DNA of 12,346 bases from Alistipes sp. (GTDB taxonomy: Bacteria; Bacteroidota; Bacteroidia; Bacteroidales; Rikenellaceae). Shown here in pieces: positions 1 to 6,311 of the stretch. The stretch spans positions 1 through 12,346 of the forward strand of contig JAFOZN010000130.1 in assembly GCA_017391185.1 (NCBI GenBank), given 5' to 3'. Numbering within the stretch: the first letter of the stretch is position 1; the number at the start of each line of letters is the position of its first letter. A model generated the notes under the pieces. The model was not told the DNA's origin and made no database searches. It saw only the letters and a list, made by a program, of their open reading frames with translations. The position numbers were made by a program, and so were the translations under genes.

Positions 1-2
1 AT

Positions 3-149
3 GGAGCTTATGCTCTCGGTAGAGGATATGATGGCTGTGCTTATAAAAAAGAAACCTTCGGTGGCGTATGGGTCAGCGACGGCAACGGCAACACCGTACA
101 GATCGGCAATGAGAATGGCTATTACTGTCTGAATGAAGCAAAACAATAA
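3..149 (+). CDS. 3' end of an unrecognised protein gene (start beyond the window)
   Basis: The frame starting at base 3 is open from the window edge to a TAA at 147-149 and gives 48 residues. The peptide is rich in Gly, Asn and Tyr, with a segment reading GGVWVSDGNGNTVQIG followed by GYYCLNEAKQ at the end. This looks like a folded, possibly beta-rich C-terminus rather than random translation. Another frame is also open from base 1 to a TGA near 132, but its repetitive ATAT-like peptide looks like a shadow. I do not recognise the family. A hairpin nine bases after the stop supports this being a true gene end. Its place in the AT-rich accessory region suggests cargo of the mobile element. Confidence 0.45.
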   Translation, partial: GAYALGRGYDGCAYKKETFGGVWVSDGNGNTVQIGNENGYYCLNEAKQ

Positions 150-157
150 TTTATAGG

Positions 158-184
158 GCAGGAAGAGGGTGATTCCTCTCCTGC
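158..184 (+). terminator. Imperfect hairpin after the partial gene, possible terminator
   Basis: Ten base pairs form between 158-168 and 175-184 (GCAGGAAGAGG against CCTCTCCTGC) with one bulged A at 164 and a six-base loop. It starts nine bases after the TAA of the partial gene. No T-run follows on the plus strand (the next bases are TCACTAAAAAAA), so it may instead be a processing or stabilising stem. Confidence 0.4.
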
Positions 185-231
185 TCACTAAAAAAAGATA
201 TCCATAGTACTAACTTTAAAACGCTATCACT

Positions 232-297
232 ATGTATACCACAAAACAACAAAAGACACAGCAATCACGTGTGATACAAAGAGAAATGGCTGAATAA
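232..297 (+). CDS. Possible 21-residue peptide or N-terminal gene remnant
   Basis: An ATG at 232 opens a 21-codon frame ending with TAA at 295-297; the peptide begins MYTTKQQKTQQSRVIQREMA and is strongly hydrophilic and glutamine-rich. A near-match to a -7 element (TAACTTTA, 211-218) precedes it and a clean terminator follows at 351-376, so a short transcript is conceivable. The composition faintly recalls the N-termini of some Bacteroidota DUF4157/eCIS-cargo proteins, but that impression rests on very few residues. It may equally be a chance ORF or the left-over start of a deleted gene. No continuation was found in the other frames. Confidence 0.2.
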   Translation: MYTTKQQKTQQSRVIQREMAE

Positions 298-350
298 ATT
301 TGGTTAAGTTGGTGATTTAAAGAGCATCGTAACGACCTATATATTTGTTT

Positions 351-376
351 GGAGTACTAAAACGTACTCCATTTTT
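351..376 (+). terminator. Intrinsic terminator, plus strand
   Basis: A perfect 7-bp stem GGAGTAC (351-357) and GTACTCC (364-370) encloses the loop TAAAAC and is followed by ATTTTTAT, with the T-run at 372-376. There is no T-run on the other strand, so it terminates plus-strand transcripts coming from the left, either of the partial gene or of the short ORF at 232-297. Confidence 0.7.
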
Positions 377-451
377 ATGCAATACTCCAGTTTAGACATT
401 GATAAATAGCGTCTTACGCTCTATGTGGGTAACCAAATTAGATATAAATCG

Positions 452-487
452 AAAAAATGTTGGAGAATATTTGTGAAAGATATTCTC
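452..487 (-). terminator. Candidate terminator of the winged-helix gene
   Basis: An 8-bp perfect inverted repeat, GAGAATAT (463-470) and ATATTCTC (480-487), has a nine-base loop. Read on the minus strand the stem is followed after five bases by six Ts (plus-strand A-run 452-457). It lies about 95 bases downstream of the stop codon at 582. The stem is AT-rich and the U-tract is displaced, so it is a weak candidate. Confidence 0.4.
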
Positions 488-581
488 GGGGGGACAAGGA
501 TTTATAGAAGAAATCTTACATCAAATATATCCTCGATTTGTAACTATCCCAAAATTTTAGATATGTTGATATTTTGTATCC

Positions 582-1514
582 CTATAACTTGACTTCTTTT
601 ATTAATTTATTTGCGATGGAAGAAGATTCTTCATCTGTATTGTCCTTAAGTGATAAGTACAAAGACAGGTAGTCAACATGTTTTTTATCATTGGATAAAA
701 TCATGGGATTGTATTTCCAAACCTCAATCGTGTAATCTCCATTTATGGTTTCAGAGATATCTTTACTTGCATCTTTATAGATAGCATAGGTCTTCATTTT
801 ATCAGAGAATACACTGCAACCCGATATTAATGCATTTGTTGGTTGGTAATTTGTTCTGATGGTTTTCTCAATAGGTGATATTAAGTATGGTAGAGCTTTG
901 TCCCAGAGTTCATTTCCCAAAAATAGAAATTGAATGTTTTTATTTGTTCTGCCTGTAAATATAAAACCTTTAGATTGCAACCATCTTACTGCTCTGTTTG
1001 CTGTTGAATATGATACTCCAAACAGTTCTGTAATTTCACTGATTGTAGCTATCAGATTTTCGCCCTGTAGTACGTATAGAATCATGCATTGAGCTAATGG
1101 AGGAATTTGATCTTTGATGTCCTTGTCTTTAGCTGGCATTTTCCTTAAGTCTAACATCAATGAAGGAACAAACATCTGCTTACCAATTATAATGAAATTT
1201 ACCCTTTGGTCTATTAAGCGCTTGATGTTATAAGATGGGATATCTTCTAGAACAATAATGCAAGGTTTATTAATCAATTGTGCGAGCATCTGTAGATGAA
1301 GTTGGATTTTTGATGGAGTTATGGACTTTTCATCTTTTGCAAAGCAGAAACATATATCAATACCCATGATTGCTGCTGAATAGCAATCATAGTTGGACTT
1401 AATGACAATAGGTAAGATTTTCTGAATATCATCAGTAATCTGTCTAATAAAGATTTTGTCATTGAGGAATGAATGTATATATTCCCTTGTATTTTGAATT
1501 CTTTTATCGGTCAT
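582..1514 (-). CDS. Winged helix-turn-helix protein, AbiEi-type antitoxin/regulator-like (orphan)
   Basis: The 310-residue protein has three parts. Residues about 45-120 hold alternating hydrophobic strands including INKPCIIVLEDI and VNFIIIGKQMFVPS. Residues about 139-190 form a winged helix-turn-helix (ISEITELFGVSYSTANRAV is the recognition unit). The C-terminal part from about 225 carries NALISGCSVFS, IEVWKYNP and DYLSLYLSLKD. This order, a nuclease-fold-like N-terminus, a central wHTH and a C-terminal domain with a short SG motif, resembles proteins often annotated as AbiEi-family antitoxins or MarR-like regulators that accompany AbiEii-type nucleotidyltransferase toxins. That assignment is from memory of the family pattern and is an inference. 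No toxin partner is visible on either side: downstream is a non-coding stretch and upstream, 76 bases away, is the integrase gene in the same direction. ATG at 1512-1514 is the first good start and lies about 30 bases from a -7 element. Likely cytoplasmic and DNA-binding; its target is unknown. Confidence 0.6.
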   Translation of the reverse strand: MTDKRIQNTREYIHSFLNDKIFIRQITDDIQKILPIVIKSNYDCYSAAIMGIDICFCFAKDEKSITPSKIQLHLQMLAQLINKPCIIVLEDIPSYNIKRLIDQRVNFIIIGKQMFVPSLMLDLRKMPAKDKDIKDQIPPLAQCMILYVLQGENLIATISEITELFGVSYSTANRAVRWLQSKGFIFTGRTNKNIQFLFLGNELWDKALPYLISPIEKTIRTNYQPTNALISGCSVFSDKMKTYAIYKDASKDISETINGDYTIEVWKYNPMILSNDKKHVDYLSLYLSLKDNTDEESSSIANKLIKEVKL

Positions 1515-1543
1515 ATTAAATGATTCTTTATTGTGATTATTTG

Positions 1544-1551
1544 CAAAAATA
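1544..1551 (-). promoter_or_regulatory. -7 promoter element (TATTTTTG) of the winged-helix gene
   Basis: On the minus strand TATTTTTG matches the Bacteroidota consensus TAnnTTTG exactly and ends 29 bases before the ATG, giving a 5' leader of roughly 23 bases. A TTCTG sits about 19 bases upstream as a weak -33 element. The element lies in the integrase-to-regulator gap, so the regulator can be expressed independently of int. Confidence 0.5.
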
Positions 1552-1590
1552 GTGATTAATGTTTGTATTTCAGAATAAATAGGTAAAAAT

Positions 1591-2718
1591 TTATAGATTC
1601 AGTTTCTTTGGGTTATTATCATTCTTAAAATCGATTTGTTCAATTGTTCTCTCAACCATTTGAGTGGTAACTTTAGAGTAAACCTGAGTGCTGCTTAATT
1701 TCTTATGACAGAGAAGTGATGAAATTATATTTGTTGAGATTCCTTTTTCTGTCAACATCATTGCGTAGGTGTGACGAAAGCAATGGAACGTGATATGTTT
1801 TCTTATGTTCGCCAATTCAAGCCACCTTTTCACATGTATATTCAATATGCTTATGGTCAGTTCTGTAAAAACAGTTCCTTCTTTTTTTCTCTTTCCGATT
1901 ATTCGCAGTGCATCTCTTGACAACGGAAGACGTACAAACATCTCGGTTTTAACAATCTTCTTTTCTATATACACATGGTTTCCACGCCTAACAAAATGTT
2001 CCCATTTCAAATCAAGTATATCGCTTCTTCTAAGTCCTGTATATATGCTGAACAAACAAGCTTGAGGTAACTGTGGATATTTGTCATATTTCATATGTTC
2101 TAATAACTGAATCTCTTCAACTGTAAGGTAATCCTTATTGATGTCATGATTCCATTTTATAGGTCTTACGTCTTTTGTATAGTCATCAGGAATTATATTA
2201 TCCTTAAAAGCCAACTTTACAATATTTAGAAATACATTGAAGTAACTGCTTGCTGTATTATGTTTGATGGATTTGTCACAATTAGCGAGGTGCTTGTCAT
2301 GAAGAATATAAAAGCGGTATTTTTCGCACAAGCTTGGAGACAAATCCTTAAACTTGCATGAATGGCCACAGAATTCCTCAAAATGTAATCTTGCCGCTTC
2401 AAACTTGGGTCCATGAAAATCTGCATTCCTGTGGAAGTATTCAAGAAAGTCACCTTCAAGATTGTCTTTGCCGAGAAAATTGTAGTCGCGTTTGACGATT
2501 TGGATATAACGCTGGCATCGTATGGATTCTGATATCTCTTCAATGGTCTTGTTGAATAAACGCTGCTCTTTCGTTTTAGGATTACTATAAACTTCCAAGT
2601 TAAGGAATTCATATTTGACAATTTCGCCTTTGGAATCTCGGATTCCTGGATAGAATTGAAGATAAACAGATTTCATACCATTTGTCTTCTCTTTATATCT
2701 AATAGAAACTCTGCTCAT
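1591..2718 (-). CDS. int: Tyrosine recombinase (site-specific integrase)
   Basis: A complete 375-residue tyrosine recombinase that should cut and rejoin DNA at the element's attachment site through a covalent phosphotyrosine intermediate. Residues about 1-75 match the arm-binding domain common in Bacteroidota integrases (KSVYLQFYPGIRD, PKTKEQRLFN). Residues about 90-180 are the SAM-like core-binding domain, and 195-355 the catalytic domain. All catalytic residues are present: Arg230 in TGLRRSD, Lys257, His312 and Arg315 in HCFRHT, His338 in LLCHKK and nucleophile Tyr347 in TQVYSK. The length is normal for the family. The ATG at 2716-2718 lies 17 bases before the end of the upstream excisionase-like gene's stop codon region (overlap 20 bases), pointing to translational coupling. 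The gene faces away from mnmE and is co-directional with it. The specificity for mnmE is inferred from location only. Confidence 0.93.
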   Translation of the reverse strand: MSRVSIRYKEKTNGMKSVYLQFYPGIRDSKGEIVKYEFLNLEVYSNPKTKEQRLFNKTIEEISESIRCQRYIQIVKRDYNFLGKDNLEGDFLEYFHRNADFHGPKFEAARLHFEEFCGHSCKFKDLSPSLCEKYRFYILHDKHLANCDKSIKHNTASSYFNVFLNIVKLAFKDNIIPDDYTKDVRPIKWNHDINKDYLTVEEIQLLEHMKYDKYPQLPQACLFSIYTGLRRSDILDLKWEHFVRRGNHVYIEKKIVKTEMFVRLPLSRDALRIIGKRKKEGTVFTELTISILNIHVKRWLELANIRKHITFHCFRHTYAMMLTEKGISTNIISSLLCHKKLSSTQVYSKVTTQMVERTIEQIDFKNDNNPKKLNL

Positions 2719-3307
2719 GATTCATTCTCCATTTAAGTTCTTTTTCAATGTCTCTTTTGAAATAGAGTATTTTCCCATCAGAATGCTTGATTGACACTGA
2801 GTGCTGAGCAACCATGGTATAGAATAGTATTTGGGTGATGTTGAATCTGTCGATAGCATCTTCAGCAGATATCCATTTAGCATATTTGAACCACTCCTGA
2901 TTCCAAGCCTTTTCTACTTCCTGTTTATTAAATCTCCTATATACACCGCAATAGTACGATGAAATAGAATAGCGTTCAACAAAATTGAGAATCCAAGAAC
3001 GTGACATACCAGTTAACCCCATTATACCTTCTAACGAATAGGATGCATATCCTAAGAGTGTGTCAGTAGTAACAGGCAGGGAAGAGAACCACCAAACAAA
3101 TGCTTTGCATGGAATGATGGACTTGCCATCAAGCATTTTGGCGGTTATTTTACCTTTTGAAATGAGATTGTAAATGTGCTGTCTGGAGAATCCGGACAGT
3201 TTGGCAACTTGAGAGACTGTTAGATTGCCAGTACCAATGGCTTCTTGCCACTTATGATCCAATTTCTCAAATGGGTCATAATAGTGCTTTGTATACTTTA
3301 AGTTCAT
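2699..3307 (-). CDS. Excisionase-like DNA-binding protein with three tandem helix-turn-helix modules
   Basis: A 202-residue protein, probably a recombination directionality factor and/or repressor for the int gene it overlaps. Residues 29-74 are a clear HTH_17/excisionase-type module (LTVSQVAKLSGFSRQHIYNL, then a wing GKITAKMLDGKSIIP). Two further segments of identical length align to it without gaps: 90-135 (SLEGIMGLTGMSRSWILNFV, ending RRFNKQEVEKAW) and 146-191 (ISAEDAIDRFNITQILFYTM, ending YFKRDIEKEL). The usual Xis has one such module in 60-120 residues, so a three-module version is unusual. The start ATG at 3305-3307 lies inside a 17-bp inverted repeat, suggesting autoregulation or a start codon hidden in an mRNA hairpin. 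The gene sits between mnmE and int, co-directional with both. The Xis role is inferred; a pure regulator remains possible. Confidence 0.75.
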   Translation of the reverse strand: MNLKYTKHYYDPFEKLDHKWQEAIGTGNLTVSQVAKLSGFSRQHIYNLISKGKITAKMLDGKSIIPCKAFVWWFSSLPVTTDTLLGYASYSLEGIMGLTGMSRSWILNFVERYSISSYYCGVYRRFNKQEVEKAWNQEWFKYAKWISAEDAIDRFNITQILFYTMVAQHSVSIKHSDGKILYFKRDIEKELKWRMNHEQSFY

Positions 3308-3356
3308 TATATTATAAGAACCACATGTGAGTGGTTGCCTATAATATAATGAACTT
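3300..3356. repeat. Nested inverted repeat covering the start codon of the excisionase-like gene
   Basis: The outer arms are perfect over 17 bp: AAGTTCATTATATTATA (3300-3316) and TATAATATAATGAACTT (3340-3356). Inside, AACCAC (3319-3324) and GTGGTT (3331-3336) form a second stem around the loop ATGTGA. The two stems are separated by 2 and 3 unpaired bases, so the whole 57 bases can fold as one long hairpin or act as a dyad for a DNA-binding protein. The ATG of the downstream gene (3305-3307, minus strand) lies in the outer arm. No poly-T follows, so it is not a simple terminator. Confidence 0.85.
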
Positions 3357-3397
3357 TGTCAAGACCCCTCAATTTGAGTGTCGTCTGAGTAACAAAA

Positions 3398-3429
3398 TTT
3401 GCAACGATTTATGCATGATTATTAGCAAA
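3398..3429. repeat. Imperfect dyad centred on ATGCAT in the mnmE-xis gap
   Basis: Around a centre between 3413 and 3414 the half-sites match at 11 of 16 positions, with outer TTTGC/GCAAA (3398-3402, 3425-3429) and inner ATGCAT (3411-3416). It sits about 100 bases from the presumed crossover site, a typical distance for accessory-protein or arm-type sites in an attachment region. Function is a guess; AT-rich DNA yields such dyads by chance. Confidence 0.3.
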
Positions 3430-3526
3430 GAAAATAGTATCTAATTGATATACAAACGATTGAATAATTCGTGATTTGTTTTTGAAAAATCTCGCAAACT
3501 ACTGAATATCAACTTGTTACAGCAAC

Positions 3527-3544
3527 CTATTTGCCGATGCAGAA
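3527..3544 (-). other. Probable attachment site: last codons of mnmE (FCIGK-stop)
   Basis: On the minus strand these 18 bases read TTCTGCATCGGCAAATAG, encoding Phe-Cys-Ile-Gly-Lys-stop. They are the last bases of unambiguous chromosomal gene before the accessory DNA. The same codons of trmE/mnmE are the known target of Salmonella genomic island 1, whose core is likewise the final 18 bp as I recall it. Because the gene end is intact, integration appears to regenerate the coding sequence. The exact crossover and the second copy cannot be seen here. Confidence 0.5.
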
Positions 3545-4882
3545 ACTTGAAAATATGGATTTTAAGATATCTTCTGAGTTTATTTCGCCTGTAATGGTGC
3601 CGAGGTGGTACATAACTTGGCGGATGTCTTCGCTTAAGAGGTCTGTTGGAGTGCCATTGTTGAGCGCTTCGAGAGATTGAGTGAGTGATTCCTCAGCTTT
3701 GCGCAATGCTTCATAGTGGCGTTGAGATGATACTATGACATCGCCACGGAATGCGTTGGTCGCATCTGCAACTTGTTTTAGATTTGAGAGTAGAGCCTTT
3801 ATGCCTATGCCCAATTTTGCAGAGATTTTGATATATTTGTCCTCGGTAGGAATACAGCCTGAATCGTTAATGTCTATCTTGTTAATAACGTGTAATATGC
3901 GTTGTTCTGCCGTGGGCGTAAATCCATTTAAATCCTCTTCGAGTTTTCCTTCTGAAGAATCGGTCAGCCAAAGGATTATGTGGGCCTTCTCCAAAGCCTT
4001 CCACGTGCGCTCGATACCCATCTGCTCAAGTCTATCTTCGGTCGAATGTAGGCCCGCAGTATCGACAAAACGATATATGACTCCATCAATATTTACACTC
4101 TCTTCAATGCTATCGCGCGTAGTACCAGCAATCTCCGATACCATAGCTCTCTCTTCGCCTACCAAGCGGTTGAGGAGTGTACTTTTACCGACATTAGGGC
4201 GGCCTACTATGGCGACATTTACACCATGTTTGAGTGCATTACCAAGCGAGAAGGAATTTGCTAATGATTTGACCTTCAGCGATAATTCGTTTAGCAGTCG
4301 CATAAGTTCACCTCGATCGGCAAACTCTACATCCTCCTCAGAAAAATCAAGCTCCAGTTCCAAAAGTGAGCAAATGTGCAACAATCTCTCTCTGAGTGAG
4401 CGCAACTCCTCTGAGTATGCGCCTCGCATCTGGGTTGAGGCTATGGCATGCGAAGCACGTGAGTCAGAAGATATTATGTCAGCTACTGCCTCAGCCTGCG
4501 AAAGGTCGAGTTTGCCTGCCATAAATGCTCGTCTGGTGAATTCTCCTGCTTCGGCCAAGCGAGCTCCACGAGATGTGAGAAGAGTGATTATGCGGTTTGC
4601 GATGTAGCGTGATCCATGCGCCGAAATCTCTACCGAATCCTCGCCCGTATAAGAGTGAGGTGCGCGAAAGAGACTTACTACTACATCATCTACGATATCT
4701 TCTCCGTCCATAATATAACCATAGTGCAGAGTCGCGCCCTTAGCTTGCGAAAGCTGGCTTCGGCCTTTGAATACGCTGTCGCATAGCTCAATCGCACGCT
4801 CTCCACTCAAGCGGATGATGCACAATGCTCCACCCGTAGCCGTTGCTGGTGCTACTATGGTATCGTGGTCGAGATGAATCAT
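3527..4882 (-). CDS. mnmE: tRNA uridine-5-carboxymethylaminomethyl(34) synthesis GTPase MnmE
   Basis: A full-length 451-residue MnmE, which with MnmG installs the carboxymethylaminomethyl group on the wobble uridine (U34) of certain tRNAs using folate-derived carbon. Residues 1-120 are the folate-binding N-terminal domain (DTIVAPATATGGALCIIRLSG; EFTRRAF at 114-120). A helical domain follows, with a G domain inserted: G1 GRPNVGKS 227-234, TT in switch I about 254, G3 DTAG 274-277, G4 NKID 334-337. The protein ends in the invariant FCIGK with the functional Cys448. ATG at 4880-4882 lies six bases after the mltD stop, so it is the last gene of the operon. MnmG is not in the window. The final codons coincide with the mobile-element boundary and no hairpin terminator is visible behind the stop, consistent with the original downstream DNA having been displaced. 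Confidence 0.96.
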   Translation of the reverse strand: MIHLDHDTIVAPATATGGALCIIRLSGERAIELCDSVFKGRSQLSQAKGATLHYGYIMDGEDIVDDVVVSLFRAPHSYTGEDSVEISAHGSRYIANRIITLLTSRGARLAEAGEFTRRAFMAGKLDLSQAEAVADIISSDSRASHAIASTQMRGAYSEELRSLRERLLHICSLLELELDFSEEDVEFADRGELMRLLNELSLKVKSLANSFSLGNALKHGVNVAIVGRPNVGKSTLLNRLVGEERAMVSEIAGTTRDSIEESVNIDGVIYRFVDTAGLHSTEDRLEQMGIERTWKALEKAHIILWLTDSSEGKLEEDLNGFTPTAEQRILHVINKIDINDSGCIPTEDKYIKISAKLGIGIKALLSNLKQVADATNAFRGDVIVSSQRHYEALRKAEESLTQSLEALNNGTPTDLLSEDIRQVMYHLGTITGEINSEDILKSIFSSFCIGK

Positions 4883-4888
4883 TTCGCT

Positions 4889-6310
4889 CTATCGTTTTTC
4901 GATTCTGAGACGTTGGCCGATGCTCAATCTGTTGGCATTCTTCAACCCATTCCAACGCATAATTTGCGATGTGGTGACGCGGTAACGTCTTGCAATTGCA
5001 CCGAGCGTCTCTCCACTCTTGACTCTATGATATACCACCGAAGTCTGCTCCATCTTTTTAGCTACAACGCTTGGATTGAGATACTCTTTGAGGTATATAG
5101 AATCTTTGGCATGGATAGCCTCCTGATTTGAAATAAATTCCGATATACGGTTTGTAGGCAAAACCAGCGAATAACTCTTTGTAGATGCTGGTATGATATC
5201 TAATTTATATTGTGGATTGAGTGACTTCAATACCTCCTTAGGCAGATCAATTGTAGAAGAAACCTGATCAAGGTGCATCAATTTATCCACATGGATTGTA
5301 TCTACTGCAATAGGCAGTGGAGAATCAGCAATAGTAATGTTGTGGGCTTTGTGGTAGGCAAAGGCATACGATGCAGCGATAAATGCTGGAACATAACCTC
5401 TTGTTTCTGACGGTAGATACCAATAGACCTCCCAGAATGATTGAGGGTTTCCTCCTGCGCGAGCCAAAGCCTTGTTTACATTACCTGGGCCACAGTTATA
5501 GGCTGCGATGGCAAGGCTCCAGTCGTTGTACATCTTATACAAGTCCTTCATGTATTTGCAGGCTGCCTTTGTGGATTTGATCGGATCGAAGCGCTCATCA
5601 ATCATCGAATTCACTTCCAATCCATAAGCACGAGCTGTGCGGGGCATAAACTGCCAAAGACCTCCAGCGCCAACTCTTGACATGGCTGTAGCTTGCAGAG
5701 CCGATTCAATGATAGCCATTGCGTGCAACTCGACAGGCAACTCTGCTCTTAACAACTCCTCATCAATCATAGGGAAGTAATACTGAGCCAATGCCAAGAC
5801 GCGACTCATAAGTCCCGATCCATCGGTGTAACGCTTGATAAATGTGCGCACAACTGAGTTATATGGCAGATGGATAGGCGATACCAATGTCTTGAGACGC
5901 TCGGCGTAGAGTGAATCCATCGCTGTGTCGGTACTCATTTGAGCAGGCTCGCAGATGTAGTCGTTGAAGAAGTTTTGGAAAGCCTCGTTTACCTGCTGTT
6001 GCTTGAGATTGTCGGTAAGTGAGTCAACCATCGATGGGGAATACTCCACCGAAAATTGATTGTTAATAGGTGCCTTTTCTTCTTTATTACGCTCCAACTC
6101 CAGTGCATTTTGCAATTTCTCCTCGCGTTCTTTATACTCGTTGATAAGGTTTATGAGCGAGTCGTTCTTCTCCTGCTCGATGAGGAGTTGCTCTTTGGTC
6201 GAGAGTTTACGGCTCTTCTTGGATTTTATAAAACCCTGAGCCTCAGCGTATGCGGAGAACGCAATGGTGAAAAGTAATGTAATTAGGAGCTTTGTCGTAA
6301 GTTGTCTCAT
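4889..6310 (-). CDS. mltD: Membrane-bound lytic murein transglycosylase D-like protein with LysM domain
   Basis: A 473-residue exported enzyme that should cleave the MurNAc-GlcNAc bond of peptidoglycan with formation of 1,6-anhydro-MurNAc. Residues 1-24 are a signal peptide ending AEA-Q with no lipobox cysteine, so despite the family name it is probably periplasmic rather than lipid-anchored. Residues about 36-77 are charged and helical, likely coiled coil. The goose-lysozyme-like SLT domain spans about 185-300: AIIESAL with catalytic Glu202, RVGAGGLWQFMPRTARAYG at 212-230 and AIAAYNCGPGNV at 267-278. One LysM peptidoglycan-binding domain lies at 426-470 (YHRVKSGETLGAIARRY). ATG at 6308-6310 is separated by a single base from the preceding stop, indicating translational coupling with the DUF5683-like gene. 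Confidence 0.93.
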   Translation of the reverse strand: MRQLTTKLLITLLFTIAFSAYAEAQGFIKSKKSRKLSTKEQLLIEQEKNDSLINLINEYKEREEKLQNALELERNKEEKAPINNQFSVEYSPSMVDSLTDNLKQQQVNEAFQNFFNDYICEPAQMSTDTAMDSLYAERLKTLVSPIHLPYNSVVRTFIKRYTDGSGLMSRVLALAQYYFPMIDEELLRAELPVELHAMAIIESALQATAMSRVGAGGLWQFMPRTARAYGLEVNSMIDERFDPIKSTKAACKYMKDLYKMYNDWSLAIAAYNCGPGNVNKALARAGGNPQSFWEVYWYLPSETRGYVPAFIAASYAFAYHKAHNITIADSPLPIAVDTIHVDKLMHLDQVSSTIDLPKEVLKSLNPQYKLDIIPASTKSYSLVLPTNRISEFISNQEAIHAKDSIYLKEYLNPSVVAKKMEQTSVVYHRVKSGETLGAIARRYRVTTSQIMRWNGLKNANRLSIGQRLRIEKR

Positions 6311-6311
6311 T

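Larger units (their letters stand above)
150..581. other. Stretch without a sizeable gene, holding three hairpins and one possible short ORF
   Basis: Between the end of the partial gene and the stop of the winged-helix gene there is no ORF longer than about 21 codons that looks coding. The stretch contains an imperfect hairpin (158-184), a 21-codon ORF (232-297), a good plus-strand intrinsic terminator (351-376), and an AT-rich hairpin (463-487) whose U-tract faces the minus strand. The plus-strand and minus-strand transcripts therefore appear to converge here and be separated by terminators. I see no tRNA, direct-repeat array or convincing origin. A short bridging sequence TATATTTG just before the 351 hairpin matches a -7 element but would lead straight into the terminator. 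Confidence 0.5.
1..3526. mobile_element. Integration-module end of a mobile element inserted at the 3' end of mnmE (other end outside window)
   Basis: Seen: a tyrosine recombinase gene and an overlapping excisionase-like gene lie directly beside the last codons of mnmE, and the DNA from 1 to about 3526 is clearly more AT-rich than the housekeeping operon to its right. An orphan winged-helix gene and an incomplete unrecognised gene lie further in. Known: integrative elements often carry int and xis next to one attachment site, and the 3' ends of conserved genes, including mnmE/trmE for SGI1, are used as targets. Inferred: the right boundary is at or just inside the mnmE stop codon. No second copy of the mnmE 3' end occurs in the window, so the left boundary must lie beyond position 1, or the element is a degraded remnant. 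Confidence 0.7.

Noticed and set aside
102..109. ATCGGCAA, a possible second copy of the mnmE 3'-end attachment core
   Set aside because: Only eight bases match, the flanks differ, and it lies inside an apparently coding frame. Similar partial matches near 612 and 4915 show this level is chance.
259..274. CACGTG-containing sequences near 266 and 4456 as parS sites
   Set aside because: Neither matches TGTTTCACGTGAAACA beyond the central six to eight bases.
2226..2621. 131-codon minus-strand ORF inside the integrase gene
   Set aside because: It is another frame of the intact integrase gene; the peptide has no recognisable motif.
3735..4607. 290-codon plus-strand ORF
   Set aside because: It lies wholly antisense to the G domain and helical domain of mnmE. 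Its translation is Ser/Arg-rich with no domain or signal and it has no promoter; a shadow of the real gene.
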